DNA from: Tenrec ecaudatus
Taxonomy: Eukaryota; Chordata; Mammalia; Afrosoricida; Tenrecidae
DNA: 64,000 nucleotides
NCBI RefSeq assembly: GCF_050624435.1
Contig: NC_134542.1
Span: 9,383,497-9,447,496 of the forward strand
Direction: 5' to 3'
Shown here one piece after another: positions 10,500 through 21,780 of the stretch. Numbering within the stretch: position 1 is the first letter of the stretch; each line of letters opens with the position of its first letter. A model generated the notes under the pieces. It had not been told where the DNA came from. It saw nothing but the letters and a program-made list of their open reading frames with translations, and did not search any database. The position numbers were made by a program, and so were the translations under genes.

Positions 10500-11270
10500 G
10501 CATTGGTGAGTCATAACAACTAATTACATTCGGAGGTGAGAAGGCAGGATTTAACGCGCTAATGCGATTTGAATTTAGGCTGTTATCTCATCCCGCTGCT
10601 ATTTAAAACAGAATCGCTTTTCCACGGGAAGCTTCTGCACGTCAGCATGGGTTAAGAGCTTAAATCTGAAGATGGTTCCTGGCACTGAACATCCTGTTTC
10701 AATTGCACGAGGCGATTAATGCATGCATTCAGGTTGTCTAGATTTTTGGGATGAAGTACACGTCTCCTTTTACACAGGGATCCAGTGGAGAGCAGCTCCT
10801 GTCTGGGCAGAATTGTTTCCCTCAGGAATCTTCTAGATGTGGCCGGTGTGCAGGATGAGCCACTGAAAAATTAAGAAAAGAAAAAGTTATCTCAGAAAGG
10901 GGTCCGAATGGGTGTCCGTGCGGGACAGACATCACCATCCAATCAGAACGATGTTGTTGATGGCTACAGAGTCATGAGGAGTCGAGATCGACTTTCTGGC
11001 AGTGCGTCAGGGCAGCAGACGACAAAGTGGAAGTGGTTTGCAAACAGGAGTGGGCGGGCAGTCAGGGAGATCAGGCCCTGAGCTACAGAGGGGCTCTACT
11101 TTTCCCAGAGCCTCTGGCCCACCTCCCTTTCGGGAACCTGTCCAAGTCCAAGGAGAGCTTCCTGGGTCGATGGAACAGATCCGTGGGAGTCCCGAGTGGA
11201 ATTTGAATCACCATTCCTCTATCTGACTCTGCAACTCTTCTCTCCCCAATCTTGAAAAATAGGGGTTTCT
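10500..11270. promoter_or_regulatory. Candidate upstream regulatory stretch
   Basis: This is the longest stretch upstream of the CpG island that lacks recognisable repeats. It carries a TGAGTCA AP-1-type site at 10507-10513, closely followed by a TAATTA homeodomain core, and further ATTAAT-like and AT-rich sites near 10590-10720. The regulatory role is inferred only from repeat depletion and motif content. Confidence 0.25.
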
Positions 11271-11274
11271 GGGA

Positions 11275-11400
11275 CCCGGAGAAACTCTGGTGGCACAGTG
11301 GTTAAGCGCTCAAAGGTCCGTGGATCCAATTCTGCAGCGGCTCCATGGCAGAGAGGTGAGGCAGTCTGCTTCCAGAAAGCTTACCGCCTTGTTAGCGGAT
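11275..11400 (+). mobile_element. AfroSINE, 5' half
   Basis: The head GAAACTCTGGTGGCACAGTGGTTAAG and the central GAGGCAGTCTGCTTCC block are present. The tail is missing. Confidence 0.75.
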
Positions 11401-11407
11401 AAAAAAA

Positions 11408-11465
11408 AGAGCGTCTGGGGTCTTAAAGGCTTGTTTCCCATCAAGCAGACGTCTAAGTGAGACGT
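11408..11465 (+). mobile_element. L1 3' UTR fragment
   Basis: The plus-strand text 'gcgtctggggtcttaaaggc' corresponds to the reverse complement of the 3' UTR block seen at about 4330-4360 in the reference L1 copy. It is very short. Confidence 0.45.
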
Positions 11466-11815
11466 CAACTAAATCGACACCAACTTCAGTGAGCGAGCGG
11501 AGGATTGCAAATCATAGAATCCAAAGTCGAGGGAGGGACTAGTATCAGAGGCTAATTTGTGAGAATCCAGTTTGCAGAAGGCTGGGGATGACAGTGGGAG
11601 CCGGAGAGACATTTGTGGGAACAACATAGGAAATAAGCCTCCCGGTGATTTCGCATTATCCATAAGAGAGGTAGGGGAAGAGCGCATTAGTCAACAGAGT
11701 GCACTGGAGAGGTGAGACTCAAAGAGCAAAAGGAGAAACCTGACTAGAACGGCTCAAACCTTGTCAGTTGATCCCCTCTTTGGGGCACTTTAGGCCTGAT
11801 CTCGTTTCCAACATT

Positions 11816-11816
11816 T

Positions 11817-11856
<40 letters not shown>

Positions 11857-11866
11857 TGTGTGTGTA
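11816..11866 (+). repeat. Compound microsatellite (TC)n(TG)n
   Basis: About 11 TC units pass directly into about 14 TG units. Confidence 0.97.
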
Positions 11867-11869
11867 TAG

Positions 11870-12195
11870 AGCTTTGTTTGTTTATATTGGGGTTTATCTC
11901 AGATGTGTTATGTCACGAGGGGTCAGTCTCTTGAATTTTTGTTATATTTTTTCTCTGCTTTTCAGTATATGAAACCCAGGATTGATGGACCTATAGGGAG
12001 AGCAAATAGAAAAAGGGTTTCTGGGGGGTGCAGTGGGGGTGGGGTGTAAAGGGAGCTGATGTTACAGTGTTCAAGAAGGAAGCGAATGTTTTGAAACCGA
12101 TTGTGGCTTCAGTTGTACAATACTGCTTGATGTGATTGAACTAGGGAAATGGTTTTGACAAAAAATAAATTACAGCCTTGGAAACCCTACAAGGC
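11870..12195 (+). repeat. Unclassified interspersed repeat, family X
   Basis: This aligns with 26640-26962: 'cagtatatgaaacccagg' matches 'cattatatgtaatccagg', and 'tgatgtgattgaactaggg' matches 'taatatgattgaaccagtg'. A GGGGGTGGGG-like block lies between in both copies. The 3' side has AAATAAATTA, a polyadenylation-like signal. No family name is known to me. Confidence 0.55.
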
Positions 12196-12199
12196 AGCG

Positions 12200-13029
12200 A
12201 TACTCATCCTACAGGAACACCGAGGCCCAGTCAATTCCTGGAAGCAGATCTGCACTTGAGTTTTGGGTCCTACAAAGAGCTCTAGTGTTTGCACCTTGGA
12301 AGTCACGGCACTCATGCGGCATCCAGGAAAGGGACAGCCCTCTCCCTTGGGATGGTACATGGAGAGATGGGGACGCCTGACTGGACAGTCTTGTGGATCC
12401 TGGCCACCCCCTGCCCCATTCCTGTGCCTGCCTTCTGCACCCGGCGTACTCTACAGACCTCTGCCCATCTAGACCTGGGGCACCTCTCTCAACCTTCCCA
12501 CCTTTAGGGTCCAGGTCCAGGGTCCAGACCTCTTTTGCCTCCCATCTAAGAAGCACTCCTTTCCATTTCTTCAGACCTCAGCCCCCACCCCCTCCCGCCT
12601 TATTAGCCTCTCCGTTTTTGCCTGGTTCCTGCCAGCTCCCCCCACCCTGCACCCCCCAGGAGAAAGAAAGCGCAGGGCAGGGGCCACATTCCCAGTCCCT
12701 GGTTTTCAGGACCCTCACCCCCCACCCGCACAGGGTCAGGGCCAAGCTGGTGGAGGAGAAAGGAGCCTGGGTGATTTAAGGAGCTACTAGCCTCCTGGCC
12801 CCCCAGCCTTTCCAGGGCGTCCAGTCCAGTGCCAGGAACAGAGGCAGGGCGCCCAAGGACGACTTTGCTGTTCTCCTGTGTGTGGCGGGGGCGTTGGGGG
12901 GTGGGGGGAAAGGAGGTTGATGGTGCCGGTGGCGGAGGTCCCTGCTTTCCAAGCCCAGTCTCCCCAGCCACTCTACCCCCTGGACCAGTTACTATCCCAG
13001 GGGAGCTACTCCGGGCATAAGCACCCCCA
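12200..13029. other. Proximal 5' flank of PID1
   Basis: Unique, pyrimidine- and GC-rich sequence leads into the CpG island. It is very C-rich between 12560 and 12760. No separate exon or repeat was recognised. Several long open frames on both strands here and in the island result from high GC and few stop codons. Confidence 0.4.
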
Positions 13030-13429
13030 CCCCGCGAGCTCCCTGGGCCTCCACGCAGGGAAGACCCCCCCCACCCCCCGCGGGCATGCTCAGAGCGCGC
13101 GGGGACGGGCGGCGGCGGCAGGGAGGGGGAGGAGGAGCGGCCGCCCCGCGCCGTGAGCTCGCGGCCCGGGCGGAGCTGCGCAGTCCCCTCGCAGCTGCGC
13201 CAGGACAGCGGCGCGCCGAGCCCACAAGTTGCCGGCAGCCCAGCGCGCCGCCTCCGCCTCCGCCTCCGCCCGCTCGCTCGCAGCCCCCTGCTCCTCCCAG
13301 GCCGCGATCGCCGGCCACAAGCATCCCCGCGGGTCCCCACCCCAGATGTAAATCGGATCGCAGCCCCTCGCCCCAGTGCTACCCACGGACTCAGCCCGCG
13401 TCTCCTCTCGTCAAGCCCCAGGCTGCAAG
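13030..13429 (+). promoter_or_regulatory. PID1: CpG island: PID1 promoter and 5' UTR
   Basis: This is the only strongly CpG-rich block in the window, with clusters such as GAGCGCGCGGGGACGGGCGG at 13091 and CGGCGCGCCG at 13209. It holds a GC-box-like GGGCGG, a (CGG)-like run at about 13108-13122 and (CCGCCT)n repeats at 13251-13272. No TATA box lies close upstream of the start codon, so a dispersed CpG-island promoter is likely. The transcription start cannot be placed from sequence alone. Confidence 0.7.
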
Positions 13430-13459
13430 ATGTGGCAGCCGGCCACGGAGCGACTGCAG
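13430..13459 (+). CDS. PID1: PID1 first coding exon (partial CDS, exon 1)
   Basis: Ten codons read MWQPATERLQ and are followed directly by GTAAGG, a consensus 5' splice donor (13460-13465), leaving phase 0. From memory this equals the N-terminus of mammalian PID1 (NYGGF4). PID1 is a small adaptor with a phosphotyrosine-binding (PID/PTB) domain; it is reported to bind LRP1 and to dampen insulin-stimulated glucose uptake in fat and muscle cells. The PTB domain is coded by later exons outside this window. The ATG has A at -3, lies at the 3' edge of a CpG island, and is the only start here joined to a clear donor. The short length means the name rests on ten residues plus context. Confidence 0.8.
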
Positions 13460-16177
13460 GTAAGGGCCCAGGGGCCAGCCTGGAGGAGGTGGCTGGACCA
13501 CTGCAACCCATGCAGAGTTGCTGCCCCACCTGAGGGGCTTTGCCTGTAGGAAGGCGCGGGGTGCTGCCTTGGTGGGGAGGGACAGCCTGCTGCTGGCTCA
13601 GCCGGGCGCCCAGCACCCCGTTGGGATGGGGGAACATGATATTGAGGACGGCCAGGCTGCAGAGGTACAACTTTTGACTGGTGGGTGGGGGGTGGATGCT
13701 GTCTGGGTGAGTGTTGGTGTCTTTCGCAGCGAACTTTCTGACCCGCAGTATTCGATGGCATTCCTTTAGCTAGGGCGAGGCATTCTGAAAGCCACATAAT
13801 TATCCTTATTTTGTCTCCAGCAAAAGACAGAACACATGATTTGTAGAAGCATCCATTTGCCAACAGACTTTAGAAATGTCCCGCTGAATTTGGCTTGGTC
13901 AATCTGCTACCTCCTCCTGAAACTACCCCCACCCCCTACCCCTATTCATGAACTCTCTCTTTTACTCTCCCCTGAATTTAGGCACAACCTCCCCTCCCCC
14001 CCTCCCCCCATACTTGTTTGTTGAAAAGCAAAAGTTACCTTCTGCAGGAAGAGTTCTGCCTGGACTAGGTCATCCCTACAAAAGTTTTCCACATCCTAGA
14101 GGGCATTTCCTTGCTTTTGATTTGGACGAGGAAGCTAAGGATGTGGGAAAGGCAGATCACCTCCAGAAAGAGGGGCAGCCCTAAGCAAAGCCTTTAGAGA
14201 CGCCTGGGACCTGGCAGAGCAGAGCTGTGGCTGTAGGTTTTGGTGCATAGCACCCTTTGCTTGGAGATACAAGCTCTTTGCCAGTTCGCATTCACGGAAT
14301 CCCATGCCGTCGAAGTTTGCACAGGCGGAGGGCGGCATTGTTTTGTTGTACATTGTGAAGAAACCCTGGGCGGTTGGAGTTAGATCACCCTTTGCAGCCT
14401 GCGCGCCTCTGAGGACCTGGTCTTGGCTGGCCCTGATGGGATTTCAATGAACATTCAAATCTCCAAGCAGGAGCTGCCCTGCTGCCTGCCGCTGTTGGGG
14501 AGAGGCAGGCCTTTCTGGAGCCCCTCTCCAAAGAGCAACCTGGAGAGGACTTTGCATTTGGTGGGAATGATGCAGCATCTCCCTGCCCTCACAGTCTGGG
14601 GGCCTGGGATTTGGGGGAGTGGGCTTCCCCTCACAGAGCTTGGGATGTCAAGCTGATCCCTGTGCCACCACACGCCCACTCCCACCCCCTCTGGCCTCAA
14701 GAGAATATAAAAGGAAAGTTGTTTGCCTCATACCTGTCTTATTAAGAATATGGAGAGCATCATGGGGAGGGAGTTCTCAGACTGGTAATGCAAACCTATT
14801 TGGGCAGTCAGCAGTGGGTACCAGTGGGGGGTTTGGAATTCCTTCTTTCTTGAGTAGCTGGGATTCTTTTCCAAAGCAGAAGGGTGGTGGTGGCAGGGGT
14901 GTGGGTGTGTTGGAGCAGGGCAGGGGAGTGGAAGATTCCCTAACCAAGGTGGGGGGTGTGTATGTGGGGACTTGGGAGTGCCCAGAGGAGACACTACCAG
15001 ATTTATTTGGGGCTGCTTTCCCAGCTGGTGGTCTGAGCCTCAGAAGAGTTGGTGGGTTTTTGCCTCTAGAAGTTCCTCTGACCAGCCTGCCTCACTGATG
15101 GAATCTGGTGTGCTCTGGGACCCATCACCCTTGACAGAAGTGCCCACCTGAGTGACCTGATCCCGGTTCATTGCAGCCGGCATTGGCAACTCGGGCGTTT
15201 TAGATCTTGGTTTGATGGTGAAACCTCGTGTGTGTTCGTGGCTTTCAAAATCCGAGGTCAACATGGGTTGCTGCCGATGAAGATGCAGTTGGTAGCCCTG
15301 TAGGTTGGCGACTGAACAACACAGGGGCTTGGCTTTGCTGATTCCCACATGGAAATGAGCAAAGTCCGTCTCCAGCCTGGCCGTGGTTAAATGTATGCCA
15401 AGGGAGAAAGGTCTGGAAGCTTGATGGTGCTTCCCCAGGAGCAGTCCAGTTATCCTTCCCAGCCCAGGGGATCCTCTATTTGTACTTGGCTTTGGGGGAG
15501 GGCGACAATGAGGGTGAAGTGATGAGTGAGCTGCTCATAATAGTGTTTTACTTACATTCTTTGTGGTTATCTTTGTGAGGCTCCCTGCTTGCTCCCTGGT
15601 TTTTTTTTCTCCTTCCCCTTTTTGCCCAAAGGTACACCATCATGCATATTTCCAGCACTCATCTCTGAGTGGGATTCTGGCCCAGGTCCAGATTTGGTGG
15701 CCATAGAAACAGCCCTGGACCTCGTGTTCCAGGGGCAGGGAGAGGATGACACCCTTCTCTTAACAAAGCCTTGGCCCCACCCTCCTCACACAAATCTCTG
15801 TAACCTTCTCAAGCAACCTCATTAATCCCCCCTCATTAATATTTAATACGGACATTTGAATTCAGACGAGCTGGAGTTAAAAATCAAGCTCCAAGAAACA
15901 TTCCCCAAGCTTCCTGGGACGAAAGCATCAACTGATTGTACAAACATCTGGCAACAAAAGAGGAGAGGGTCTGGAGACAACTGTATTTTTCCTCAAATTC
16001 TTTGATTAGTTCCTATTTAGAACTGATTCTTTAGCCCTGGAATGGGGCAGAGCTTGGCTTGCTCCAGACAGACACTCTCTAACCAAAGTTGGAGCCGCAC
16101 TCCCAGTGCACAGGAAATTGGTTCTCTGATCAAGTTTCGTTCTTACTCTTATTGCTAACTCACCCTGCAACCCACCG

Positions 16178-16211
<34 letters not shown>

Positions 16212-16660
16212 CAAACAAAATGGTGCTGACATTTTCTGATTTGCAGGGTTCGCTGTCTGACCCAAATCCAATCCAGGCCAAGGAACCTGTGGCCCGGAGC
16301 AGGGCTGAGCTGGTTAATGTCTCATTCATTCACTGGGCGCTGCGAGTGCGTCTGCTGCCTTGAATGTTAAAACTTCCGTCTAGGCCCACTGGGGGCCTCG
16401 CCGTGATTTCAGCCATTAAAAATATAATAGGATCAAAAGGGTTGTGAAGATTCAAATGGCTTCCCCATCTTTTAAAAAATGAATAAATATGAATTCTTCC
16501 AGTTTCACGGTCTCCTCTCCATAGGAGCTTCTTTCTTTCTTTCTCAGAGGGGCTCAGGAGACTTTCACGTTTCAAAAAAAGCGGCTTTCATACAGGCGCT
16601 TCTCAGAAAAGCAAAGAGGACTTTTCAATAAGGGGGTAAAAAAAAAAGCCTGCTAGGTTA
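13460..16660 (+). other. PID1: PID1 intron 1, repeat-poor proximal part
   Basis: About 3.2 kb downstream of the donor contains no SINE, RTE or L1 that I can recognise, unlike the rest of the intron. AT-rich homeodomain-like sites cluster at 15815-15850 (CATTAATCC, CATTAATATTTAAT). A (GT)n microsatellite interrupts it at 16181-16210. Selection against insertion near a promoter, or intronic enhancers, could explain the depletion; that is inference. Confidence 0.4.
16181..16210 (+). repeat. (GT)n microsatellite
   Basis: Fifteen TG units occur in an otherwise repeat-poor part of intron 1. Confidence 0.95.
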
Positions 16661-16667
16661 TTGGTTT

Positions 16668-16845
16668 GTTTTAAAAATCATTTTATTAGGGGCTCATACA
16701 ACTCCCATCACAATCCATCCATACATCAATTGTGTCAAGCACATTTGTACATTCGTTGCCCTCATCATTCGCCAAACATTTGCTCTCCACCCAAGCCCCT
16801 GGCATCAGCTCCTCATTTTTCCCCTCCCTCCCCGCTCCCAGGTTA
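16668..16845 (-). mobile_element. L1 3' end, truncated
   Basis: The plus strand reads 'aaaatcattttattaggggc' followed by the 'catcacaatccatccat' block, the reverse complement of the L1 tail. Flanking TAGGTTATTGGTTTgTTTTAAAAAT (about 16655-16678) and AGGTTATTGGTTTTTAAAAAT (about 16841-16861) look like a target duplication. Confidence 0.8.
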
Positions 16846-16935
16846 TTGGTTTTTAAAAATAGAAGCAGAGATTACCTTTGGCCTCGTGATTGTCGCATGG
16901 GTGCGGGTTTCCTGATTTAGTGGTGGGGAGGTTGG

Positions 16936-16937
<2 letters not shown>

Positions 16938-17005
<68 letters not shown>
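16938..17005 (+). repeat. Compound microsatellite (GT)n(GA)n
   Basis: A GT run with one TTTG interruption passes into about 13 AG units. Confidence 0.97.
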
Positions 17006-17087
17006 AATGACAGGCCCAGGCCTGCAAGAGGGAATGTGGCTCTCATGTGGTTCTTCCCCCAGAAGGAACAGGAGGACAGCAGTACCT

Positions 17088-17480
17088 CAGGGGTAGAATT
17101 CTGCACGAGGAAGACGGGTTCGATTCGTGACCAGGGACCCAAGTCTCTTATAGTCACCACCTGCCTCTCAGTGGAGGCTTGGGTATTGTTCTGAACTCGA
17201 ACAGATCTCGGTGGAACTGTCAGTTTAAGATGGATTAGGAGGAAAGGCCTTGGGATGTACTTTGAAAAACCAAGAGGAGGACCCTTAAACATCCTAAGGT
17301 TGGCTCACGACCATCAATTGGAGGCCAACTTGATGGCAGCTTGTTTGTTGCTATGAAACCGAACAGGTTTCATGGGCTCTTCTAGACTAAGACAGACCAG
17401 GAAGAAAGGCCTGGTGACCTTCTTCCAAAAATTGGTTAATGAAACACCCATGGCCCAGAGCTCTGATCTGCAATGGATCA
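17088..17480 (+). mobile_element. SINE family B, one full copy and one headless copy
   Basis: The head has a tRNA-like box A (GGGGTAGAATTCTGCACGAGG) and a box B GGTTCGATTCGTGACC, resembling tRNA-Gly. The body includes 'agtggaggcttgggtattgt' and 'ttaggaggaaaggcctt', and the tail ends in GATGGCAGC. A second body without head follows at about 17352-17480 ('aggaagaaaggcctggtgac'). Confidence 0.65.
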
Positions 17481-17769
17481 TAGAAATAGCTCAAGGTGGT
17501 TTTCTGAAGCGTGAAGTCCTTGTGTCTTGGAAGGCAGCTCATGCCCCATAAAACCACTTTGAGCTATTTCCATGGCAGCTAAGAGCAACACCATATGTGT
17601 GAACCATCAGATATATATTTTTGTGGAGACCAAGGCAGGAGGACAGCAGGAGAAAGATGCGTGGGGCCTGGGTTTGAAATAAAGGAAGCAACCCAGTGTT
17701 GTGTATGGTGTAGTTGTTATAAGGATGGGAATGGGAATGTGTGGGTAACATGTTTTAGCAAAGCCTAGT
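17481..17769. other. Stretch without recognised features
   Basis: No gene or repeat was recognised. Confidence 0.3.
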
Positions 17770-18145
17770 TGTGAGTTGGAGATATTGAATGAAGAAGACC
17801 GCAAAGAATTGATGCGTTTGAATGGTGGGGCCAGTGAAGGACAAACAACCCTGTCTTGGAAGAAGCACGGCCAGAGTTCTCCACAGATATAAGGATGGTG
17901 CAATTTGTATCATGTACTTTGGACACATGTCAGGACAGACCAGTCCCTGGAGAAAGACATGCTTGGTAAAGCGAAGGGGCAGAGAAAAAGCCGAAGGCCG
18001 TTAGTGAGAGGGATTGACACCACAGCTGCCACAACAGGCTCAAGCATGACGATTGAAAGGATGGCACAGGACCTGGCAGTGTTTCATGCTGTTGTGCCGT
18101 GGGGTCACCAGGGGTCAGAACTGATGGCAGATCTGGAAAGCATAG
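17770..18145 (+). mobile_element. RTE/Bov-B-like LINE, 3' end
   Basis: The DNA matches the C-terminal coding part and 3' UTR of other copies: 'caggacagaccagtccctgg', then 'agacatgcttggtaaagcg', then 'aaaggatggcacaggacctg'. It is 5'-truncated and the frame is broken. Confidence 0.7.
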
Positions 18146-18224
18146 GGTTCTCTTAGGCAAAGAGACAGCGTCTGCTTTCTTAACCCGCATTGTATTTTTC
18201 TCCCTAACCCTTCTTTTTTAAAAA

Positions 18225-18560
18225 TCACTTTTATGTTGGTGCCGGGCTTCTTATTAGTGCTTCCAGAAAGGGGCAAAAGTCACAAGGGTAGAACACCGGA
18301 TCCTGGGGCACCTCTGTTTGGGTTTCTTATCAGATGCATGGCTGCTTCAAACCTGGTGCCGCTGGGGGATGCGACTCATGGCGGCCCCGTGTGTGTGGGA
18401 GCAGAGCTGTGGTCCTCAGGGATTTCTCAGGGGCTCATCTTTGGGAAGTAGATCACCAGGCACCCTGGCTTTCTTCCCAAGGGCTCTGGGGGGAGTCGAA
18501 GCTCCAATCTTTTGCTTAGCTGTTGACCAAGCGAGCCATTTGTACCTCCCACGGACTTCT
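18225..18560 (-). mobile_element. AfroSINE variant, diverged
   Basis: The segments 'actcatggcggccccgtgtg' and 'gaagtagatcaccaggcacc' match the minus-strand body of a longer AfroSINE variant also seen at 31955-32135. Confidence 0.5.
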
Positions 18561-18775
18561 GTTGGCAAATGCCAAAGTCAATAGCTTATGGTAAATAAGA
18601 TCTAGTGATTTGGGAGGCTCAATTACTTCTACCCCAGATGCACCTGATTGCTATTTGCTTGGGTAGATCTCACCTTGAGAGTAGATTCATCTATGTTTAT
18701 TTCGCTGTTTTTATATTCTTTCCACTCCCGACCCCCTCCCCAACCCCCAAAATAAGAAGGAAGGGGCCTCTAACA

Positions 18776-18991
18776 CAGCAGCTCTCAATCTGGGTGTCAC
18801 GACTCCTTTGGGGGGTGGGGGTCAGACGCCCTTTCTCATGGGTCACCTAAGACCATATTTCCGATGGTCTTCGGAACCGAGACACCGCTCCTCTATCCGT
18901 CTCCAGGCAGATGTGGCCACATACGGGGTCACCACAACATGAGGAACTGTATTCAAGGATCGCGCGGCATTAGGAAGGTTGAGAACCAGTG
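18776..18991 (+). mobile_element. SPIN-like hAT MITE, copy 1
   Basis: The ends CAGCAGCTCTCAATC and GGTTGAGAACCAGTG are near-perfect terminal inverted repeats. The 8-bp flanks CTCTAACA (18768-18775) and CTCAAACA (18992-18999) match at 7 of 8 positions, as expected for a hAT target duplication. The interior differs from the other two copies and carries its own 8-bp inverted repeat (AAGACCAT at 18849 and ATGGTCTT at 18864), so it is a separate subfamily. It has no coding capacity. Confidence 0.85.
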
Positions 18992-19299
18992 CTCAAACAC
19001 AAGGCAGGGATGCTTAGGCCTGGCCCATCGGACAGAGAGAAAATTGGGCAGCTAGGACACTTCCAGGCAGACAGGCCTGACCGCAGGCAACCAGACGCAG
19101 ACAGGAGAAGGCTGAGCACGCATGACTAGGTGGTGCTGAGCTCAGAGCTTCTCTTCTTGTAATGGGTTCTCTCATTTCCTCCCCCTGACATTCCCACTAA
19201 ACCGCTTTCCTCTAGCTGGAGATACAGATAGAGACATCACAATTCCGAGAGTAGTAATAGTTTGATTGGCATCCTGCAGCAGCAGCAGCAGCGAGAGAT

Positions 19300-19500
19300 G
19301 AGTGCAGCCGGAATGTGGTGGCACGGTAGTTAAGTGCGCTGCTACCCAGAGGTTTGGGGCTGGGAACGCCTTAGCCCTTCTGCCAGAGAAAAGGCCTGCC
19401 AACCTGCTTCCATAAAGATGATAAACCAGGAAACCCTTGGGCGCGTGTCCACTCTGTCCTGTCGCGTCACCATGAGCAGCGTGGTCCAGTTATGGACCGC
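19300..19500 (+). mobile_element. AfroSINE (family A)
   Basis: The head is GGTGGCACGGTAGTTAAG. The tail is 'gtcctgtcgcgtcaccatga', unusually CpG-rich for this family here. A (GCA)n run lies just upstream at 19275-19290. Confidence 0.7.
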
Positions 19501-21245
19501 GAATCAGGAGATGTGGCGTCAGATCATACGTGGTAACCACTTGACTGTGGAGCCGAAGCATGAGACACACATGGGGCACATGACCCTTCGGGGACTGGTT
19601 TTACTCAGCAGTAGAAGTTGAATAACCGTCCACTCCTTGGCTCTGAGGGGCTGCCTTTCTAGTTCTTGTTGAAGCAACGGCCACTCTTCTATGGAGCACC
19701 ATACACACAGCTGTTTGCAGTGGGCCCACTTTCTGGAGGGAAGAAGGTACCCTGTTGAATGGAAGTGGACCCCTTCCCGTCAAGAGTCCCTTCCCTGGCA
19801 TGCCAGGCGTTAATCCAAACCAGAGCCCTGAGAAGTTCCTTCTCAGGGGTCATCGTGCATGCCACCATTCAGCGTGTAGATACCAATATGGAGGAGCGGA
19901 GTGCTGGGAGGGCGGGGGAAGAAAGTTGTGGAGTGAGTTCGAGACCCACGGCTCTTTCCGACTCCCTGCCATAGAGCCTCCACGTTGGTGGCTCGGTTTT
20001 GCTGCTCGTTCTTCTCCTTGAAACACAGGGTCATGCGAGCGATCGTTCATTAAGGAGTCATCTTTGGGCCCCCAATGGTTACGTTCTCTGCTAGTAATCG
20101 AAAGGTTGTTGGTGGCAAGAACCTGTCCAGAGGCACCTCGGAACACAGTTCCGGGCATCTTCTTTTACAAGGTCATGCCCGATGGTGCCCGGGGGGCCAC
20201 GACTCTGACCTGACTGGACTAACTCTTTCTCAGAAGTCCAGTGCTCGCTCCCATCGTTGGGCCTGCCTCAGCGTTGGCCAGCAGGATGACGCTCAGGAGA
20301 TTTGCACAATGCTAGCAAGAAGTGTTCTGCCCCGTGGTTACCCATTGCTTAATGGGGCTGTTTTGTGTTGACTGTCCTACGTTATCTCCAGAGTGAGGCA
20401 ATGTTTGCCTTTTGTTTGAAGTTCCTGATGAGCTCTTTCCTCCCCATTTCCCTCCACCCCGGGCTCCATCGGGCCCGGGCAGTGAGCCCTGGAGGAGACA
20501 TGGAGGAGTCATTTTGGGTCGCCTCAGGGATGCCTGGGTTGAGACACCTTCCACGGGGATAATCCACCCTGTGAACAGCCATAGCTCAGGGACTCATTAG
20601 TGGTCGGCAGACCAAACTACTGCAGATGCACTCAATGGCTGCAATGTACTTTTCGCAGCCCCTGTGGGCATAGAGCTTAACAGATGCTTTCTCTAAGCCG
20701 AGCAAGAAGAAGTAGCTGAGAAGTTTGTGCAAAGACCTCCTCCCTGTCCGGTGGCCTTGCTCCACGATCCTTTTGTATTCACTTACAAGAAATGCTTCTG
20801 ATCCCAGTTTAGCTGCTAACCAGTGATGCAGGGCCCACCCCGCAGCCCAGGGGCTAGGACAAGAAGGTCTCAGGGAAAAGGCACAGACTGGCTTTGTATC
20901 TCCGGCACATCTCAGGCTAACCAGAGTCTCATAAGAACCTTCCACCCTGTTCTGATATCATGTGGGGTCTCTTTGGGTGAGGGCTTCCCTCCAATTCTCA
21001 GTGACCAAGCGGACCCCTGTCCTGGTCTCACCCTGATGAGGAAGTTTCCAGTACTGACCTTATTAACCAGGCTCTTTCCTGAATAGTATCAAGAGTCATT
21101 GGTTACACATGCAAAAAACAACCTCAACCAAGCAGCCCTTCTTTACAAAAAAAATTCAACTAGATCACTTACTGGTAGAACTTTGGTTTAGTGTTGAACT
21201 TTTCTGAGCCTTGATTTTTCCATCTTTCTAATAGAGAGATCTTGG
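19501..21245. other. Stretch without recognised features
   Basis: No repeat family could be named. The part at 19800-20600 is CpG-richer than its surroundings and has overlapping open frames on both strands, none matching a protein I know. It could be an old processed pseudogene or unique intron. Confidence 0.35.
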
Positions 21246-21249
21246 TATA

Positions 21250-21467
21250 TAACAACAACACACCAAACTCACTGCCATTGAGTCAATTCCACTTCATAAC
21301 CACCCTGCAGGAAGGGGGAGAACTGCCATTTTGGGGTTTCAAGTCTGTAACTCTCGACTGGAGTAGAAATCCTCATCTTTCTCCGGAGGAGCGGCTGGTG
21401 GTTTTGAACTGTTGACCTTATTAGTAAGCAGCCCACCTCACAACCCACTACACCACCAGAGCTCCTC
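21250..21467 (-). mobile_element. AfroSINE (family A)
   Basis: A full minus-strand copy: the tail 'actcactgccattgagtcaa' lies at the left and the head 'actacaccaccagagctcct' at the right. Confidence 0.85.
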
Positions 21468-21597
21468 ATGGAATGCAGTAAACAGAAGCACTTCTCCTTA
21501 ACACTTTCAGGGTTGGTCAAGTTATGAACAGAGCTTTGAGTTCATGTCTGATCTCCTGCCTTCTCTTCTGGAAATCTTTACCTTTATTAAGTTCCAA

Positions 21598-21780
21598 AGG
21601 AGCACAAGCAATACTGTGGGTTCAGTGTTGGGCTGCTAACCACAGAGTCAATGGTTCAAAACCACCAGCTGCTCTATGAGAGAAGGGTGAAGGCTGTCTA
21701 CTCCCATAAAGATACACAAGTCACTAAAGCCTTAGAAAGGGTTACAGTGACTTTGGAATTGACGTCAGTGGGTGGGGTGT
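21598..21780 (+). mobile_element. AfroSINE (family A)
   Basis: The head has GGGCTGCTAACCACAGAGTC, followed by a centre with 'ctactcccataaagat'. The tail is diverged. Confidence 0.75.

Noticed and set aside
12603..13670. 355-codon open frame on the minus strand across the CpG island
   Set aside because: It follows from high GC and lack of stops, is rich in Arg/Gly/Pro, overlaps long frames on the other strand, and runs through the PID1 exon and promoter. No domain is recognised.
17088..17150. Functional tRNA-Gly gene
   Set aside because: Only box A and box B-like motifs are present, without a foldable acceptor stem, and a SINE body follows; it is a SINE head.
19800..20600. Processed pseudogene (CpG-richer stretch with open frames)
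   Set aside because: No protein match came to mind, and neither a poly-A tail nor a target duplication was found; left as unannotated.
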